The notes: a model not told the origin generated them from the sequence alone. Positions 43,634-52,900 are shown, counted from the stretch's first letter. The stretch: DNA of 64,000 nucleotides from Dysgonomonas sp. 521 (GCF_010501055.1 NZ_QVMO01000007.1:42883-106882); one strand, 5' to 3'. Numbers and translations: made by a program.

Positions 43634-43957
43634 AGATTTATTTCTAAAACCTTTTTCAGATAAAATCTTAAATAATTATCTCTTTATATTCAAACAAAAA
43701 CTATGCCATAATGTTTTAAATTTTGTGTACATTTCAAGTATCCACGATATACAAATCTGATTTACAACCGCTTTAATCAAGCCATGCAGCCCCACTGCCG
43801 ACATCCGCCCCTGATATGCTATCTGTTATAATGCACTTATATATCCATGCTGAAAAAGTGGCTCTGTTTTGTTTCATATACCAGAACAACTTATCTTCTG
43901 ACATTGTCAGACTGTACTCATCACAATCTGCGAACCGGACATTATAGCAAATATCTA
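43634..43957. other. Gene-free stretch upstream of clpC
   Basis: About 320 bp. The right half is richer in G/C than its flanks and could be a decayed coding remnant (a 63-codon minus-strand frame at 43773-43964), but I match it to no family. The AGTACATGACAAAA element follows directly. Confidence 0.4.
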
Positions 43958-44094
43958 AGTACATGACAAAATCTTATATCCTGCTGTAGGGGCATCCCCT
44001 TGTGGGTGCCCGTAAACGATGACAAGCGGGCAGGGACAAGCCACTGCCCCTACATCGTCTCCAAATCGTGTTTGAATAATTTTTGTCATATACT
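43958..44094. repeat. MITE-like element, family AGTACATGACAAAA, copy B
   Basis: Ends AGTACATGACAAAA and TTTTTGTCATATACT are inverted with one mismatch in the outer part. The 137-bp interior is a G/C-rich palindrome (TGTAGGGGC...GCCCCTACA) unlike that of the 8174 element. Confidence 0.75.
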
Positions 44095-44160
44095 GCGAGC
44101 AAATATATAAATTTAGAGTGGCACTGTCTTTAAGCCTCTGTATTTAATTCTATATAGTTA

Positions 44161-44404
44161 ATGCCAATCAGGATTTGAGAAAAGGCTTGAAAAGCCAAAT
44201 CTTCATAACCGCGGGTCATCGACCTGCGGAAAAAGGATGAGCAATACCAGCTGTCTGAAAGACAGGACATACTGTGTGTCCTGCCGCTTCGGGCAGGGGG
44301 GAGTGTAATTGCCTTGCTCCGTAAGCTACGCTGCGCTTGCATACGGTTATGAAGATTCTGCCTTTCAGGCAGGTGTTGAGCTGCTTTCAACCCTTGATTC
44401 GCAT
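44161..44404. repeat. Hairpin-core element, family ATGCGAATCAAGGG, core type 2, copy E2
   Basis: A 244-bp element, ends ATGCCAATCAGGATTTGA and CAACCCTTGATTCGCAT, with a perfect 5-bp target duplication AGTTA (44156-44160, 44405-44409). The core is almost identical to that of 25609-25853, with the same row of small hairpins in the same order. Confidence 0.88.
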
Positions 44405-44558
44405 AGTTAACAGTTAGTTTGATAATTTTTCCTTTTATAGAAGTCTATGGATATATACAAAATTAGCATATTTAATATCACAATATATTACATTTTGATT
44501 ACAAAACAATGTGAAATAAATTATTTTGATATACAATTAAAATATTTATATCTTTTTG

Positions 44559-44589
44559 TTTGTTTTATAAAAAATACACTTTACATTTG
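44559..44589 (+). promoter_or_regulatory. Full Bacteroidota promoter before the candidate leader RNA
   Basis: TTTG at 44559-44562, 19-bp spacer, TACATTTG at 44582-44589. Predicted transcript start near 44593, right at the beginning of the conserved element. Confidence 0.7.
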
Positions 44590-44595
44590 TAGTAT

Positions 44596-44653
44596 ATTTT
44601 TCATGGTATTAGATTTATGGTTAGGAGTGAAGATTGGTTGTCGTGAGACAACC
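44596..44653 (+). ncRNA. Candidate small RNA or leader element, copy 2
   Basis: TTTTTCATGGTATTAGATTT, then ATGGTTAGGAGTGAAGATT and a GGTTGTC-GTGA-GACAACC hairpin (44636-44653). It is over 80% like 38469-38526. Unlike copy 1, the hairpin is followed by ATTCCTATTTTAG rather than a clean T-run. Transcription may therefore read into the IMPACT-family gene, making this its 5' leader. Confidence 0.55.
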
Positions 44654-44707
44654 ATTCCTATTTTAGAGGGATAAGGTTTATTTAAAATGCCTATCTTTAC
44701 AACGGAT

Positions 44708-45310
44708 ATGAAGGATATTTATAAAACAATTGCCAATACATCCAAAGCTACTTACACCGAGAAACGGAGCAAGTTTATAGCCTATGCCATACCTGTAATA
44801 TCACCGGAAGAAGCTAAGACAGAAATAGATAAACTTCGTAAGGAATATTATGACGCACGCCATGTATGCTGGGCATATATGCTGGGAGCAGAACGCAAGG
44901 AATTCCGCTCAAATGACGACGGAGAACCATCCGGCACAGCAGGGAAACCCATACTCGGACAAATTAACTCAAATGAACTTACAAATATATTAATCGCGGT
45001 AGTGCGCTACTTCGGTGGGATAAAGCTAGGTACAAGCGGCCTGATAGTAGCATACAGGGAAGCGGCCGCCGAAGCAATCGGGGAAGCTGAGATAATAGAA
45101 AAAACGGTAGACTGCCGCATATCGTTCAGTTTCGAATATCCTTTTATGAACGATGTAATGAAGATAGTAAAGGATCTGGAACCTACTATCCTGCACCAAA
45201 GTTACGACATGGACTGCACTATGGCACTGGAAATAAGAAAAGCCCTGTTTGATGAATTAAGAAACAGATTGGAGAAAGTGGAAAGCCTGCTGTTTACAGA
45301 TAAAGAGTAA
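44708..45310 (+). CDS. IMPACT/YigZ family protein
   Basis: A 200-residue protein of the YigZ/IMPACT family, related to eukaryotic IMPACT, whose bacterial role is not firmly known. Hallmarks: KRSKFIAYAIPVISPEEA, ARHVCWAYMLG, the DDGEPSGTAGKPIL motif and VVRYFGGIKLGTSGLI, followed by the C-terminal DUF1949-like ferredoxin domain. The start at MKDIYKTI is preferred; an in-frame ATG at 44687 adds seven residues. Expressed from the promoter at 44559 through the conserved leader element, or from a weak TATCTTTA at 44691. Confidence 0.9.
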   Translation: MKDIYKTIANTSKATYTEKRSKFIAYAIPVISPEEAKTEIDKLRKEYYDARHVCWAYMLGAERKEFRSNDDGEPSGTAGKPILGQINSNELTNILIAVVRYFGGIKLGTSGLIVAYREAAAEAIGEAEIIEKTVDCRISFSFEYPFMNDVMKIVKDLEPTILHQSYDMDCTMALEIRKALFDELRNRLEKVESLLFTDKE

Positions 45311-45438
45311 GAGAGTGTGTCAAAAGCCTGTCGCTCCGTGCCTGACACGGAATCCCCCTGAAGTCAAACTTGATTATAAGGAGATTGCAGATCAAGCCCG
45401 CAATGACAATTACTCTTTTTTACTTTTGACACATCCTC
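45311..45438. repeat. MITE-like element, family GTGTGTCATAAGTA, copy C (diverged)
   Basis: Ends GAGAGTGTGTCAAAAG and CTTTTGACACATCCTC are inverted with one or two mismatches. The interior has GACACGGAATCCCCC and GGAGATTGCAGATCAAGCCC. It begins at the base after the preceding stop codon. Confidence 0.75.
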
Positions 45439-45455
45439 CTATCTTATATCATCTA

Positions 45456-45640
45456 AGAAACTGTTTAAATTTTATACGAATATTTTATTATATCTTTTTC
45501 TTCGTTCATTTTTAGTCTGTTTTCGGCTGTTTTTTCCTTTCTATCAACTCAAATAGCCCGCTATTATCGTTTCAAGGAAGAAAAAAAGCATCTCTAAAAC
45601 AGCTCTAAAAATTTAAACGAATAAAATTTAAACAGTTTCT
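45456..45640. repeat. MITE-like element, family AGAGYCTGTTTA, variant interior
   Basis: Ends AGAAACTGTTTAAATTTTAT and its complement, with TA on both sides. The 185-bp interior differs from the 16196 and 59061 copies but its right end matches the remnant at 23089. It abuts the mgsA stop codon. Confidence 0.75.
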
Positions 45641-45644
45641 TATT

Positions 45645-46130
45645 TTAATCTTTCAACCTGCGGAAATTCGCATCGAAGTTTGCCCTGTCAAACATTTCGT
45701 ACCAGGGCCGGGTAGGGGTATAACCCTCATCATCCCACAATGTACTTGTAATCATCAGATCGGCACTGTAACGATTGCAGGCGATGGGCACATTGTGTAC
45801 ACGGCACTGGCGAAGCAACATCATTATGTCAGCTTCGTGCGGTTGCGGATTCAGGTCGTCAATCAGGAAAACCGCCATATCTACTTCATGGCGTACAACC
45901 ATAGCGGCAATCTCCGCATCGCCTCCTAACGGCCCTGAATTCATACGGGTAATTTCAGCTTCAATCCCTTTTTCTTCAAAGGCTTCTTTGATGAGTGTTC
46001 CGGTAGTTCCGGTACAAACCAAATGATGTGTTGACAAAAAGTCCGAATTATAATAACACCATTCTACCATATCCGCCTTGCGGTGATCGTGTGCCACGAG
46101 GGCTATTGTCAGTTTTTTATTCATAACCAT
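45645..46130 (-). CDS. mgsA: Methylglyoxal synthase
   Basis: Converts dihydroxyacetone phosphate to methylglyoxal and phosphate, relieving sugar-phosphate stress when phosphate is short. The 161-residue protein carries the MGS fold: TIALVAHDHRKADMVEW, the phosphate-binding VCTGTTGTLIKEA, NSGPLGGDAEIAAMV, and DLNPQPHEADIMMLLRQCR. The catalytic Asp lies in GGDAE and the His in the QPHEAD region. Two in-frame ATGs (46130 and 46124) both follow the -7 element by 17-23 bp. It may counterbalance fast sugar uptake by the Sus and ROK genes, but that link is inferred. Confidence 0.95.
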   Translation of the reverse strand: MVMNKKLTIALVAHDHRKADMVEWCYYNSDFLSTHHLVCTGTTGTLIKEAFEEKGIEAEITRMNSGPLGGDAEIAAMVVRHEVDMAVFLIDDLNPQPHEADIMMLLRQCRVHNVPIACNRYSADLMITSTLWDDEGYTPTRPWYEMFDRANFDANFRRLKD

Positions 46131-46147
46131 AGTTTTATGTATTTACA

Positions 46148-46155
46148 CAAAGATA
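46148..46155 (-). promoter_or_regulatory. -7 element for mgsA
   Basis: TATCTTTG on the minus strand, 17 bp before the first ATG. Confidence 0.6.
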
Positions 46156-46202
46156 GGACTTTTATGTTCCATTTCGATGAAGAATCGATTAAACTTATAA
46201 AA

Positions 46203-46230
46203 ACAAAAAGGAGATACCCGGGGTACCTCC
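46203..46230 (-). terminator. Intrinsic terminator of the NlpC/P60 gene
   Basis: Minus strand: GGAGGTACCC and GGGTATCTCC arms, one mismatch, then TTTTTGTTTTT. Confidence 0.75.
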
Positions 46231-46253
46231 TCTCACTATCTGATTATCTTTTA

Positions 46254-47018
46254 TTAATTTCTTCCGCCTTTGCGCCATACTGTGCTGTAATACCCTTCCG
46301 ACAGTGAGCTTACGATTACACTCTTCTTTATAGAGGCATGAATAAACTTACCATCGCCCAAATACACACCTACATGGTTTATATATTTCTTTTTGAATGT
46401 GGAGAAGAAAACCATATCACCCGGAAGTAAATCATCTTTACTTGTAATGGATTCTTTCACATTCTTCGCTATTGTGGTACTAACCCTGTCTAATTGCTGG
46501 CCAAAGACATTCTTATATATTATATTGGTAAAGCCAGAACAGTCTACTGCCGCACGGCTCATCCCTCCTCTGCGGTAACGTGTACCCAGCCAGTCGGCAG
46601 CTTCGCGATACAAATCCAGATTATTAGGATTCTTAATTGACACGCCCAAAACAGATGACAACTCCTGCATCTCTTTCTGCTCTATCATCCTTTGCTTCAT
46701 TATTTCCATTGATATGGCGGCGTCAGCACCTGCATCAGCCAGCAACACCTCCGAACTGGAAACATTATATGAATGATCTTCAAGCACCTTGTCGAAACGC
46801 GGCAACGAAACAGTCTCTCCCGTTTCGGTTACCATATCGATATTTTCTGCTGATTGTACCACGGTCACAGACTTTGGAGCATGTGATGTACTGGTCTTTG
46901 ATTTTTTCTTACCTGTTGTTTTCGATTTCTTAGGTGTAGTTGCCGAGATTGGCGTGAAAGCCATGGAACACATTAATAAAAATGACGATATTCCTAATAT
47001 TCTTTTTGGTATTGACAT
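46254..47018 (-). CDS. Secreted NlpC/P60-family peptidoglycan endopeptidase (C40)
   Basis: A 254-residue exported hydrolase cutting gamma-D-Glu-diamino acid bonds in peptide stems. Signal peptide 1-26 (ILGISSFLLMCSMAFTPISA), a Lys/Ser/Thr-rich linker (about 28-50), a helical region, then the NlpC/P60 domain (about 135-254). Catalytic Cys is near 158 in AAVDCSGFTNIIYKNVFG and the His lies in YINHVGVYLGDGKFIHAS. It precedes mgsA on the strand, with a terminator between, and follows a paralogue. Confidence 0.92.
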   Translation of the reverse strand: MSIPKRILGISSFLLMCSMAFTPISATTPKKSKTTGKKKSKTSTSHAPKSVTVVQSAENIDMVTETGETVSLPRFDKVLEDHSYNVSSSEVLLADAGADAAISMEIMKQRMIEQKEMQELSSVLGVSIKNPNNLDLYREAADWLGTRYRRGGMSRAAVDCSGFTNIIYKNVFGQQLDRVSTTIAKNVKESITSKDDLLPGDMVFFSTFKKKYINHVGVYLGDGKFIHASIKKSVIVSSLSEGYYSTVWRKGGRN

Positions 47019-47112
47019 GCAGTTTTATTTTTAAGCCGGATAAAAATAAATAATTCGGCCTAATAAAAGATCATTACCGCTAATCTTTTATAATATTTTA
47101 AGTTCTAAGTAA

Positions 47113-47667
47113 CTATTTTGGACGCCCGCCTTTTTTCCATGTACGGTCATAATAACCTTCGTCTAAATGACTGACGATAACACCTCTAGAGGTTGAAGCA
47201 TGAATAAAGCACCCGTCTTTGAGATAAATACCTACATGGCTGATTTTATTTTTTTCGGATGACGTTGCAAAAAAGACCAGGTCACCTGCCTGCAATTTTT
47301 TCTTAGAAATATTCTTCATCGCCATCTTAGAAAGGTAAGTTGTAGAACGGGGTATCGTTTTCTTATACACCTCCTGATAGATAATGTATGTGAAACCTGA
47401 ACAATCCACTCCGTTTTTTGATAAACCTGCATATACGTATGGAACCCCCAACCATTGGGATACTTCGGCATATAAGTGCATATTGAGGTCATCGTCCTTA
47501 TCGATGTTACTTAACTCAATACCCAGTTTTGTAGAAAGCTCGGCTACCTCCTTAGGGTCGTACAACAAAACTCCTTGAGGCTTTTGAACACCACAAGAAG
47601 ATACAAATAAGAGTATCAATACGGAAACAGGAATATACCTGATAAGGAATCTAAGCATAGATATCAT
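47113..47667 (-). CDS. Lipoprotein NlpC/P60-family endopeptidase (C40), paralogue
   Basis: A 184-residue paralogue of the next gene: lipoprotein signal (VSVLILLFVSSC, Cys about 25), then NlpC/P60 domain with Cys near 88 in NGVDCSGFTYIIYQEVY and His in ISHVGIYLKDGCFIHAS. The C-terminal HLDEGYYDRTWKKGGR mirrors SEGYYSTVWRKGGRN of the neighbour, so the two arose by duplication. One product is membrane-tethered and one secreted. ATGs at 47667 and 47658 are both possible starts. Confidence 0.92.
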   Translation of the reverse strand: MISMLRFLIRYIPVSVLILLFVSSCGVQKPQGVLLYDPKEVAELSTKLGIELSNIDKDDDLNMHLYAEVSQWLGVPYVYAGLSKNGVDCSGFTYIIYQEVYKKTIPRSTTYLSKMAMKNISKKKLQAGDLVFFATSSEKNKISHVGIYLKDGCFIHASTSRGVIVSHLDEGYYDRTWKKGGRPK

Positions 47668-47700
47668 TCGTTGTTTGCTTAAAGATATAAATTATAAAAG

Positions 47701-47736
47701 AAAAAAGCGGCTTTCGTTTCCGAAAAACCGCCTTTT
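47701..47736 (-). terminator. Intrinsic terminator
   Basis: Minus strand: GGCGGTTTTTCG and CGAAAGCCGC arms around a short loop, then TTTTTTCTTTT. It ends the 47773 lipoprotein transcript. Confidence 0.75.
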
Positions 47737-47772
47737 GCATATAATAAAAAGATTAATTAACAAGATTCCATC

Positions 47773-48267
47773 TTATTTCTTAGTACCGGCAAAAGTAATA
47801 GGAAGAGTCATTCCGGTTAGGTCCTGAATTTCTGTTACAACAATAGACAGAGACATTGCACCATTAGAACTAACAGTACCATCAACCTTTACTTTTGCTG
47901 TTTTTTTTCCACCTAAAAGAGCTACATCAACTTCAATATCTTCATTTTTCGAAGTTAATGTATAGGTATTTCCTGATTTGGTTATTGATACAGATTTTAC
48001 GTCAATCCCTGTTACAGTTCCGATATTAGGTATATCCAAACTGGCCACAGACATTTTAACTGTATTATCATTTACTTTAGATAAAACAATGTTATTTGAT
48101 ATAGGCTCACTAGTTAAACCTGTGATATTCAACTCACCTGAATAGGTTCCTGCTATTTGTTGTGCAACACTCTCATCATCATCGTCATCACTACATGCAG
48201 TAAAAGACAGACCTAATGTGAAAACAAGCATTAATAGATAAATAAGTTTCTTGTTCATAACTAACAT
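47773..48267 (-). CDS. Calycin-like domain lipoprotein
   Basis: A 164-residue lipoprotein: signal with lipobox (LVFTLGLSFTAC, Cys25), Asp-rich export linker (SDDDDDE), then a small antiparallel beta domain (AGTYSGELNITGLTSEPISN, KVKVDGTVSSNGAMSLSI). The pattern is that of the calycin-like lipoproteins common in Bacteroidales. Function unknown. An internal ATG at 48258 could be the start. Confidence 0.82.
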   Translation of the reverse strand: MLVMNKKLIYLLMLVFTLGLSFTACSDDDDDESVAQQIAGTYSGELNITGLTSEPISNNIVLSKVNDNTVKMSVASLDIPNIGTVTGIDVKSVSITKSGNTYTLTSKNEDIEVDVALLGGKKTAKVKVDGTVSSNGAMSLSIVVTEIQDLTGMTLPITFAGTKK

Positions 48268-48387
48268 TTTTTAATTAATAAGTTAAAGTCTCCTCTATTA
48301 TTGGACGCGTAAAGATACATTACTTAATATCTTTCCATCTATTTTCCATGCGAAATTCTTTAACAAATAACTATATTTAACAAATTC

Positions 48388-49812
48388 TTAACTTCTCAAA
48401 AAATCGTCTATATGTTGTGCTGTCTTACGTCCTGAGGCTATGCTGGTTACCACTAACGATTGTCCGCTGACACAGTCACCCGCACCGAATACTTTGGCTA
48501 CAGTTGTTGCACGATTTGCATCAGTTACCACATTATGACGGGTATCATCGGTCTTTATATCCAGTTCTTTCAACAGACCTTCTTGTATAGGATGCACAAA
48601 GCCAAGAGCCAGGAATACAAGGTCTACTTTATGAATTTCGGGTTTGCCAACTTCTTTCATTATGTGCTTGCCATTTTCGTCCTGTTCCCAGGCTACCTCT
48701 ACCAACTCTACGGCAGTCAGCTTACCATCCTCACCTATAAAGCGTTTTGTATTCAGAGACCAGCGACGCTCGCAACCTTCGAGATGTGACGAAGAAGTTT
48801 TCAGTACAACCGGAAACGGTGTAGGCCACGGATTTTCTATATCTTCCAACCTGGCAGGCTTCGGTAATATCTCTATTTGCAGAATACTGGCTGCCCCCTG
48901 ACGGTTAGCAGTACCGATACAATCGGAACCGGTATCACCACCACCGATAACAAGTACATTCTTACCTTTTGCATCTATTATCTGCTCTGCCGCAACAGGC
49001 TCTTTTGCAATCAGTTTATTCTGAGCAGTAAGGTACTCCATTGCATAATACACACCTTTCAGTTCACGGCCTTCTACAGGCAGGTTACGAGGCACCTGTG
49101 AGCCGATGGCCACACAGACTGCGTCATAGTCCTTCAGTATATCTTGACCTTTTACATCTTTCCCTATCTCTGTATTTACTACAAATTTCACACCTTCAGC
49201 TTCCATCAGCTTCAGGCGGCGGTCGATAATATTCTTATTCAGCTTGAAATCAGGTATACCAAAACGAAGCAAGCCGCCGATATGTGAACTTTTCTCATAA
49301 ACGGTGACATCATGTCCTTTCTGGTTCAGTTGGTTGGCAACGGCCAACCCCGAAGGGCCTGAACCGATTACAGCTACCCTCTTCCCTGTACGGTGTGCTG
49401 GTACTTTGGGCTGAATAAAACCTTCGCTAAAGGCATGCTCCAAAGCAGAAGCTTCGTTCTCGCGGATGGTAACAGGTGCACGATGAATGGACAACACACA
49501 TGATTTTTCGCACGGAGCAGGGCAAATACGCCCTGTAAATTCCGGAAAATCATTTGTCTGCATCAATACTTCCGCTGCCAGTTTCCAGTTACCTTTATAA
49601 ATATATTCCTGCCATTCAGGCATCTTATTTCCAAGCGGGCACCCCCAATGACAAAAAGGAATACCACAATCCATACAGCGCGAAGCCTGTTCACGCCTGT
49701 CTTCACTATTTAGAGTTTGTTCAACTTCACCAAAATCGAGAATGCGCTCCTGTACCGGACGGTATCCCGCGTCTTTTCTCTTTACTGTTAAAAATGCTTT
49801 TGGATTTCCCAT
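48388..49812 (-). CDS. gltD: Glutamate synthase small subunit
   Basis: FAD/NADPH-binding subunit of GOGAT. From the ATG at 49812 it has 474 residues, beginning MGNPKAFLTVKRKDAGYRPV. The N-terminal Fe-S region has CMDCGIPFCHWGCPLGN and CPAPCEKSC clusters. The FAD loop AVIGSGPSGLAVANQL and the NADPH loop VIGGGDTGSDCIGTA follow, with GDCVSGQSLVV near the end. Upstream in-frame residues lie within the palindromic repeat and are not part of the protein. It follows gltB, with that repeat in the 125-bp spacer. Confidence 0.95.
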   Translation of the reverse strand: MGNPKAFLTVKRKDAGYRPVQERILDFGEVEQTLNSEDRREQASRCMDCGIPFCHWGCPLGNKMPEWQEYIYKGNWKLAAEVLMQTNDFPEFTGRICPAPCEKSCVLSIHRAPVTIRENEASALEHAFSEGFIQPKVPAHRTGKRVAVIGSGPSGLAVANQLNQKGHDVTVYEKSSHIGGLLRFGIPDFKLNKNIIDRRLKLMEAEGVKFVVNTEIGKDVKGQDILKDYDAVCVAIGSQVPRNLPVEGRELKGVYYAMEYLTAQNKLIAKEPVAAEQIIDAKGKNVLVIGGGDTGSDCIGTANRQGAASILQIEILPKPARLEDIENPWPTPFPVVLKTSSSHLEGCERRWSLNTKRFIGEDGKLTAVELVEVAWEQDENGKHIMKEVGKPEIHKVDLVFLALGFVHPIQEGLLKELDIKTDDTRHNVVTDANRATTVAKVFGAGDCVSGQSLVVTSIASGRKTAQHIDDFLRS

Positions 49813-49828
49813 TTTCTTATAAATTGCA

Positions 49829-49937
49829 ACCCCTCCCGACCTCCCCAAGGGGAGGAGACACGAAGCGTATTTGTATAATGTATTATAATCTTTATGGCTT
49901 TGCCTTAAGCCTCCCCCTTTGGGGAGGTTGGAGGGGC
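49829..49937. repeat. Palindromic repeat in the gltB-gltD spacer
   Basis: Outer arms ACCCCTCC/GGAGGGGCCT enclose CCTCCCCAAGGGGAGG and CCTCCCCCTTTGGGGAGG with an A/T-rich linker. It reaches the base next to the gltB stop codon. Confidence 0.8.
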
Positions 49938-52900
49938 CTAATAATCAAATTCTACCTGTGCGATCTTCTTCTTGATCGCTTCCAGTTTTTCATCCTGCAA
50001 TACCTTTTTGTATTCGATAGGAGTCACTTTCATAAATTTCTCCACTTCGGCATTCCAGTTATCGAGAATACGTTTTGCCAGAGGACTATTGGTATAGTTA
50101 TAATGATTCGTAATCAACTGGCGAAGCTCGCGGCTGTCGTATGTATCTTCTATCAATGTCAGTTCCACCATCTGCATATTGCAATAGTAATCGAAATCGT
50201 CATCTATATTATACACATAAGCCACACCGCCACTCATACCCGCAGCAAAGTTACGTCCGGTCTTACCCAAAACCACAGTGCGTCCGCCTGTCATATATTC
50301 GCAGCAATGGTCTCCTGCTCCTTCCACAACAGCAATCGCACCACTGTTTCTCACGCAGAAGCGCTCTCCTACCCGTCCGTTGATATATATTTCACCGGAA
50401 GTAGCACCATATAATAAAGTGTTACCTGCTATGATATTCTCTTCGGGTTTAAAGGTTGATGTTGCAGGGGGAACGATAATAATTTTACCACCGGATAGTC
50501 CTTTACCTACATAGTCGTTTGCATCACCTTCCAGTTTGAACGTTACGCCATGAGCAAGAAATGCACCGAAACTCTGTCCGGCAGAGCCACTGAACGTACA
50601 TTGTATTGTATCGGCAGGCAATCCGTCATTCCCATATTTCTTGGCTATTTCGCCGGATAGCATAGCGCCTACGGTACGGTTTGTATTCTTTATTACTTTC
50701 GACATCACTACAGGCATAGCCTTATCGATAGCCATACGCGAAGTAGTAATCAACGACAGGTCAAGTATATCATCCAGTTTATGTTCCTGGTCTTTTACCT
50801 TATGTGTTGCATTTTCTTTTGCTTCAACAGGGAAATATATCAAGCGGGATAAGTCAATCTTCTCCACTTTCTTATTAGCATCGCTCTTTACATACTTCAG
50901 CAAATCGGCACGGCCTACAACCTCATCCAGTGACTTTACACCTAACGAAGCCAGATGCTCACGTACTTCTTCTGCAAGGAAATTGAAATAGTTAATCAGG
51001 TATTCGCTGCGTCCCATGAATTTCTTTCTCAACTCTTCATTCTGAGTGGCAACGCCTACAGGACAAGTATTCAGATGGCATTTACGCATCATTATACAAC
51101 CAAGCACAATCAGTGCACTTGTAGCAAAACCAAATTCCTCAGCTCCGAGCATCGCCGCAACAATTATATCATGTCCTGTCTTTAATTGTCCATCTGTTTG
51201 CAGATATACCTGACCACGAAGACCATTCAATACAAGCGTCTGTTGTACTTCTGCCAGACCTATCTCCAACGGCAAACCGGCATGCTTGATAGAGCTGGCA
51301 GGGCTTGCGCCTGTACCTCCTTCGCATCCGCTGATAACGATACGGTCAGCTTTGGCTTTGGCTACTCCGGCAGCAATGGTTCCCACACCACTCTCAGAAA
51401 CCAATTTCACACTGATTTGTGCCTTCGGGTTTACATTCTTAAGGTCGAAAATCAGTTGAGCCAAGTCCTCGATAGAGTAAATATCATGGTGGGGCGGTGG
51501 CGAAATCAAAGATATCCCCGGTATAGAGTGACGCGTTTTTGCAATAATCTTATCTACCTTAAATCCGGGAAGCTGCCCGCCTTCACCCGGTTTTGCACCC
51601 TGGGCTATCTTAATCTGTAGTTCGTCTGCATTTACCAGATATTCGGCAGTAACACCAAAACGACCCGATGCCACCTGCTTGATAGAAGAACGTGCATTGG
51701 TTGCAAATCGCTCAGGCAATTCACCTCCTTCTCCTGTATTGCTCTTTCCTCCGATGGCATTCATAGCCACGGCCATAGCCTCATGCGCTTCGCGACTGAT
51801 AGAACCGAATGACATGGCTCCTGTTACAAACCGCTTCATGATAGCAGATGCAGGCTCAACTTCGGATATATCTATCTGTTTCTTAGCCGGGTCGAAGTCA
51901 AGGAAGTCACGTAAGAAAATCTTTTCAGGTTTCTTATCTATCGATTCGGTATATTCTTTAAACTTCTTATAACTGCCCAAACGTGTAGACATTTGCAGCT
52001 TCATTATCGTCTCAGGATTCCAAGCATGGTATTCTCCATTTCGACGCCATGCATAAATGCCCTGACTAACCAGTGAAGGGTCTACAAAGTCGTCTTCGAA
52101 CGCTTCATAAAATGCCTCAATAGTATCACTGGCAATGTCATTGATATCAATCCCTTCTATCTTCGAAGTAGTTCCTTTAAAGTATTTATTGATAACCCCT
52201 GTACTAATTCCTATAGCTTCGAATATCTGGGCACCGATATAACTTTTCAGTGTAGAGATACCCATTTTGGACATGGTCTTGAGCAAACCTTTGTTTATAG
52301 ACTTCACATAGTTTTTCATCGCTGTATGGAAGTCGAGATGAATATCTCCTTTCTTTACAAGGTCTTCTATTACAGCCAGTGCAAGATATGGATTCACAGC
52401 ATTTGCTCCATAGCCGAACAGCAGGGCAAAGTGCATTACCTCGCGAGGCTCTGCCGATTCCACCACAATATCTATCTGCATACGCTTACGGCGTTCTATC
52501 AGGTAATGATGAACCGCTGAAACAGCTAATAATGAAGGTATAGCTGCATTATCAGGATTTACCCCTCTGTCGCTGAGCACAATATAGTTACTGCCGTTAT
52601 CTACTGCTTTTTCCGCATTGCGGCACATTTCATCTATTGCTTTTTCAAGTCCCGCACCACCTTGTTTCGGGTCGAACAGCATTGGGATAACCTCAGCTTT
52701 AAAGCCCTTATAACCAAGGTGTACTAATAAGTCCAGTTCCCTGTTAGACAGGAAAGGGTTGGAAAGGCCTACCATTTTGGTATGTTCCGGCATTGGCTCT
52801 AAGATATTTTTGTGCAGTGAACCGATATATCCCGCAAGAGACATCACCAGTTCTTCACGAATCGGGTCGATAGGCGGATTAGTCACCTGTGCAAATAACT

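Noticed and set aside
43773..43964. A 63-codon minus-strand frame, MYLDICYNVRFADCDEYSLT onward
   Set aside because: No family match; its start codon lies in the end of a MITE-like element. It could be a decayed gene remnant, but that cannot be supported.
44130..44390. An 86-codon minus-strand frame
   Set aside because: It lies within the hairpin-array element; the identical core elsewhere does not conserve the frame ends.
49554..50414. A 286-codon plus-strand frame
   Set aside because: It is antisense to gltD, the operon repeat and gltB, all certain genes; the translation has no recognisable domain.
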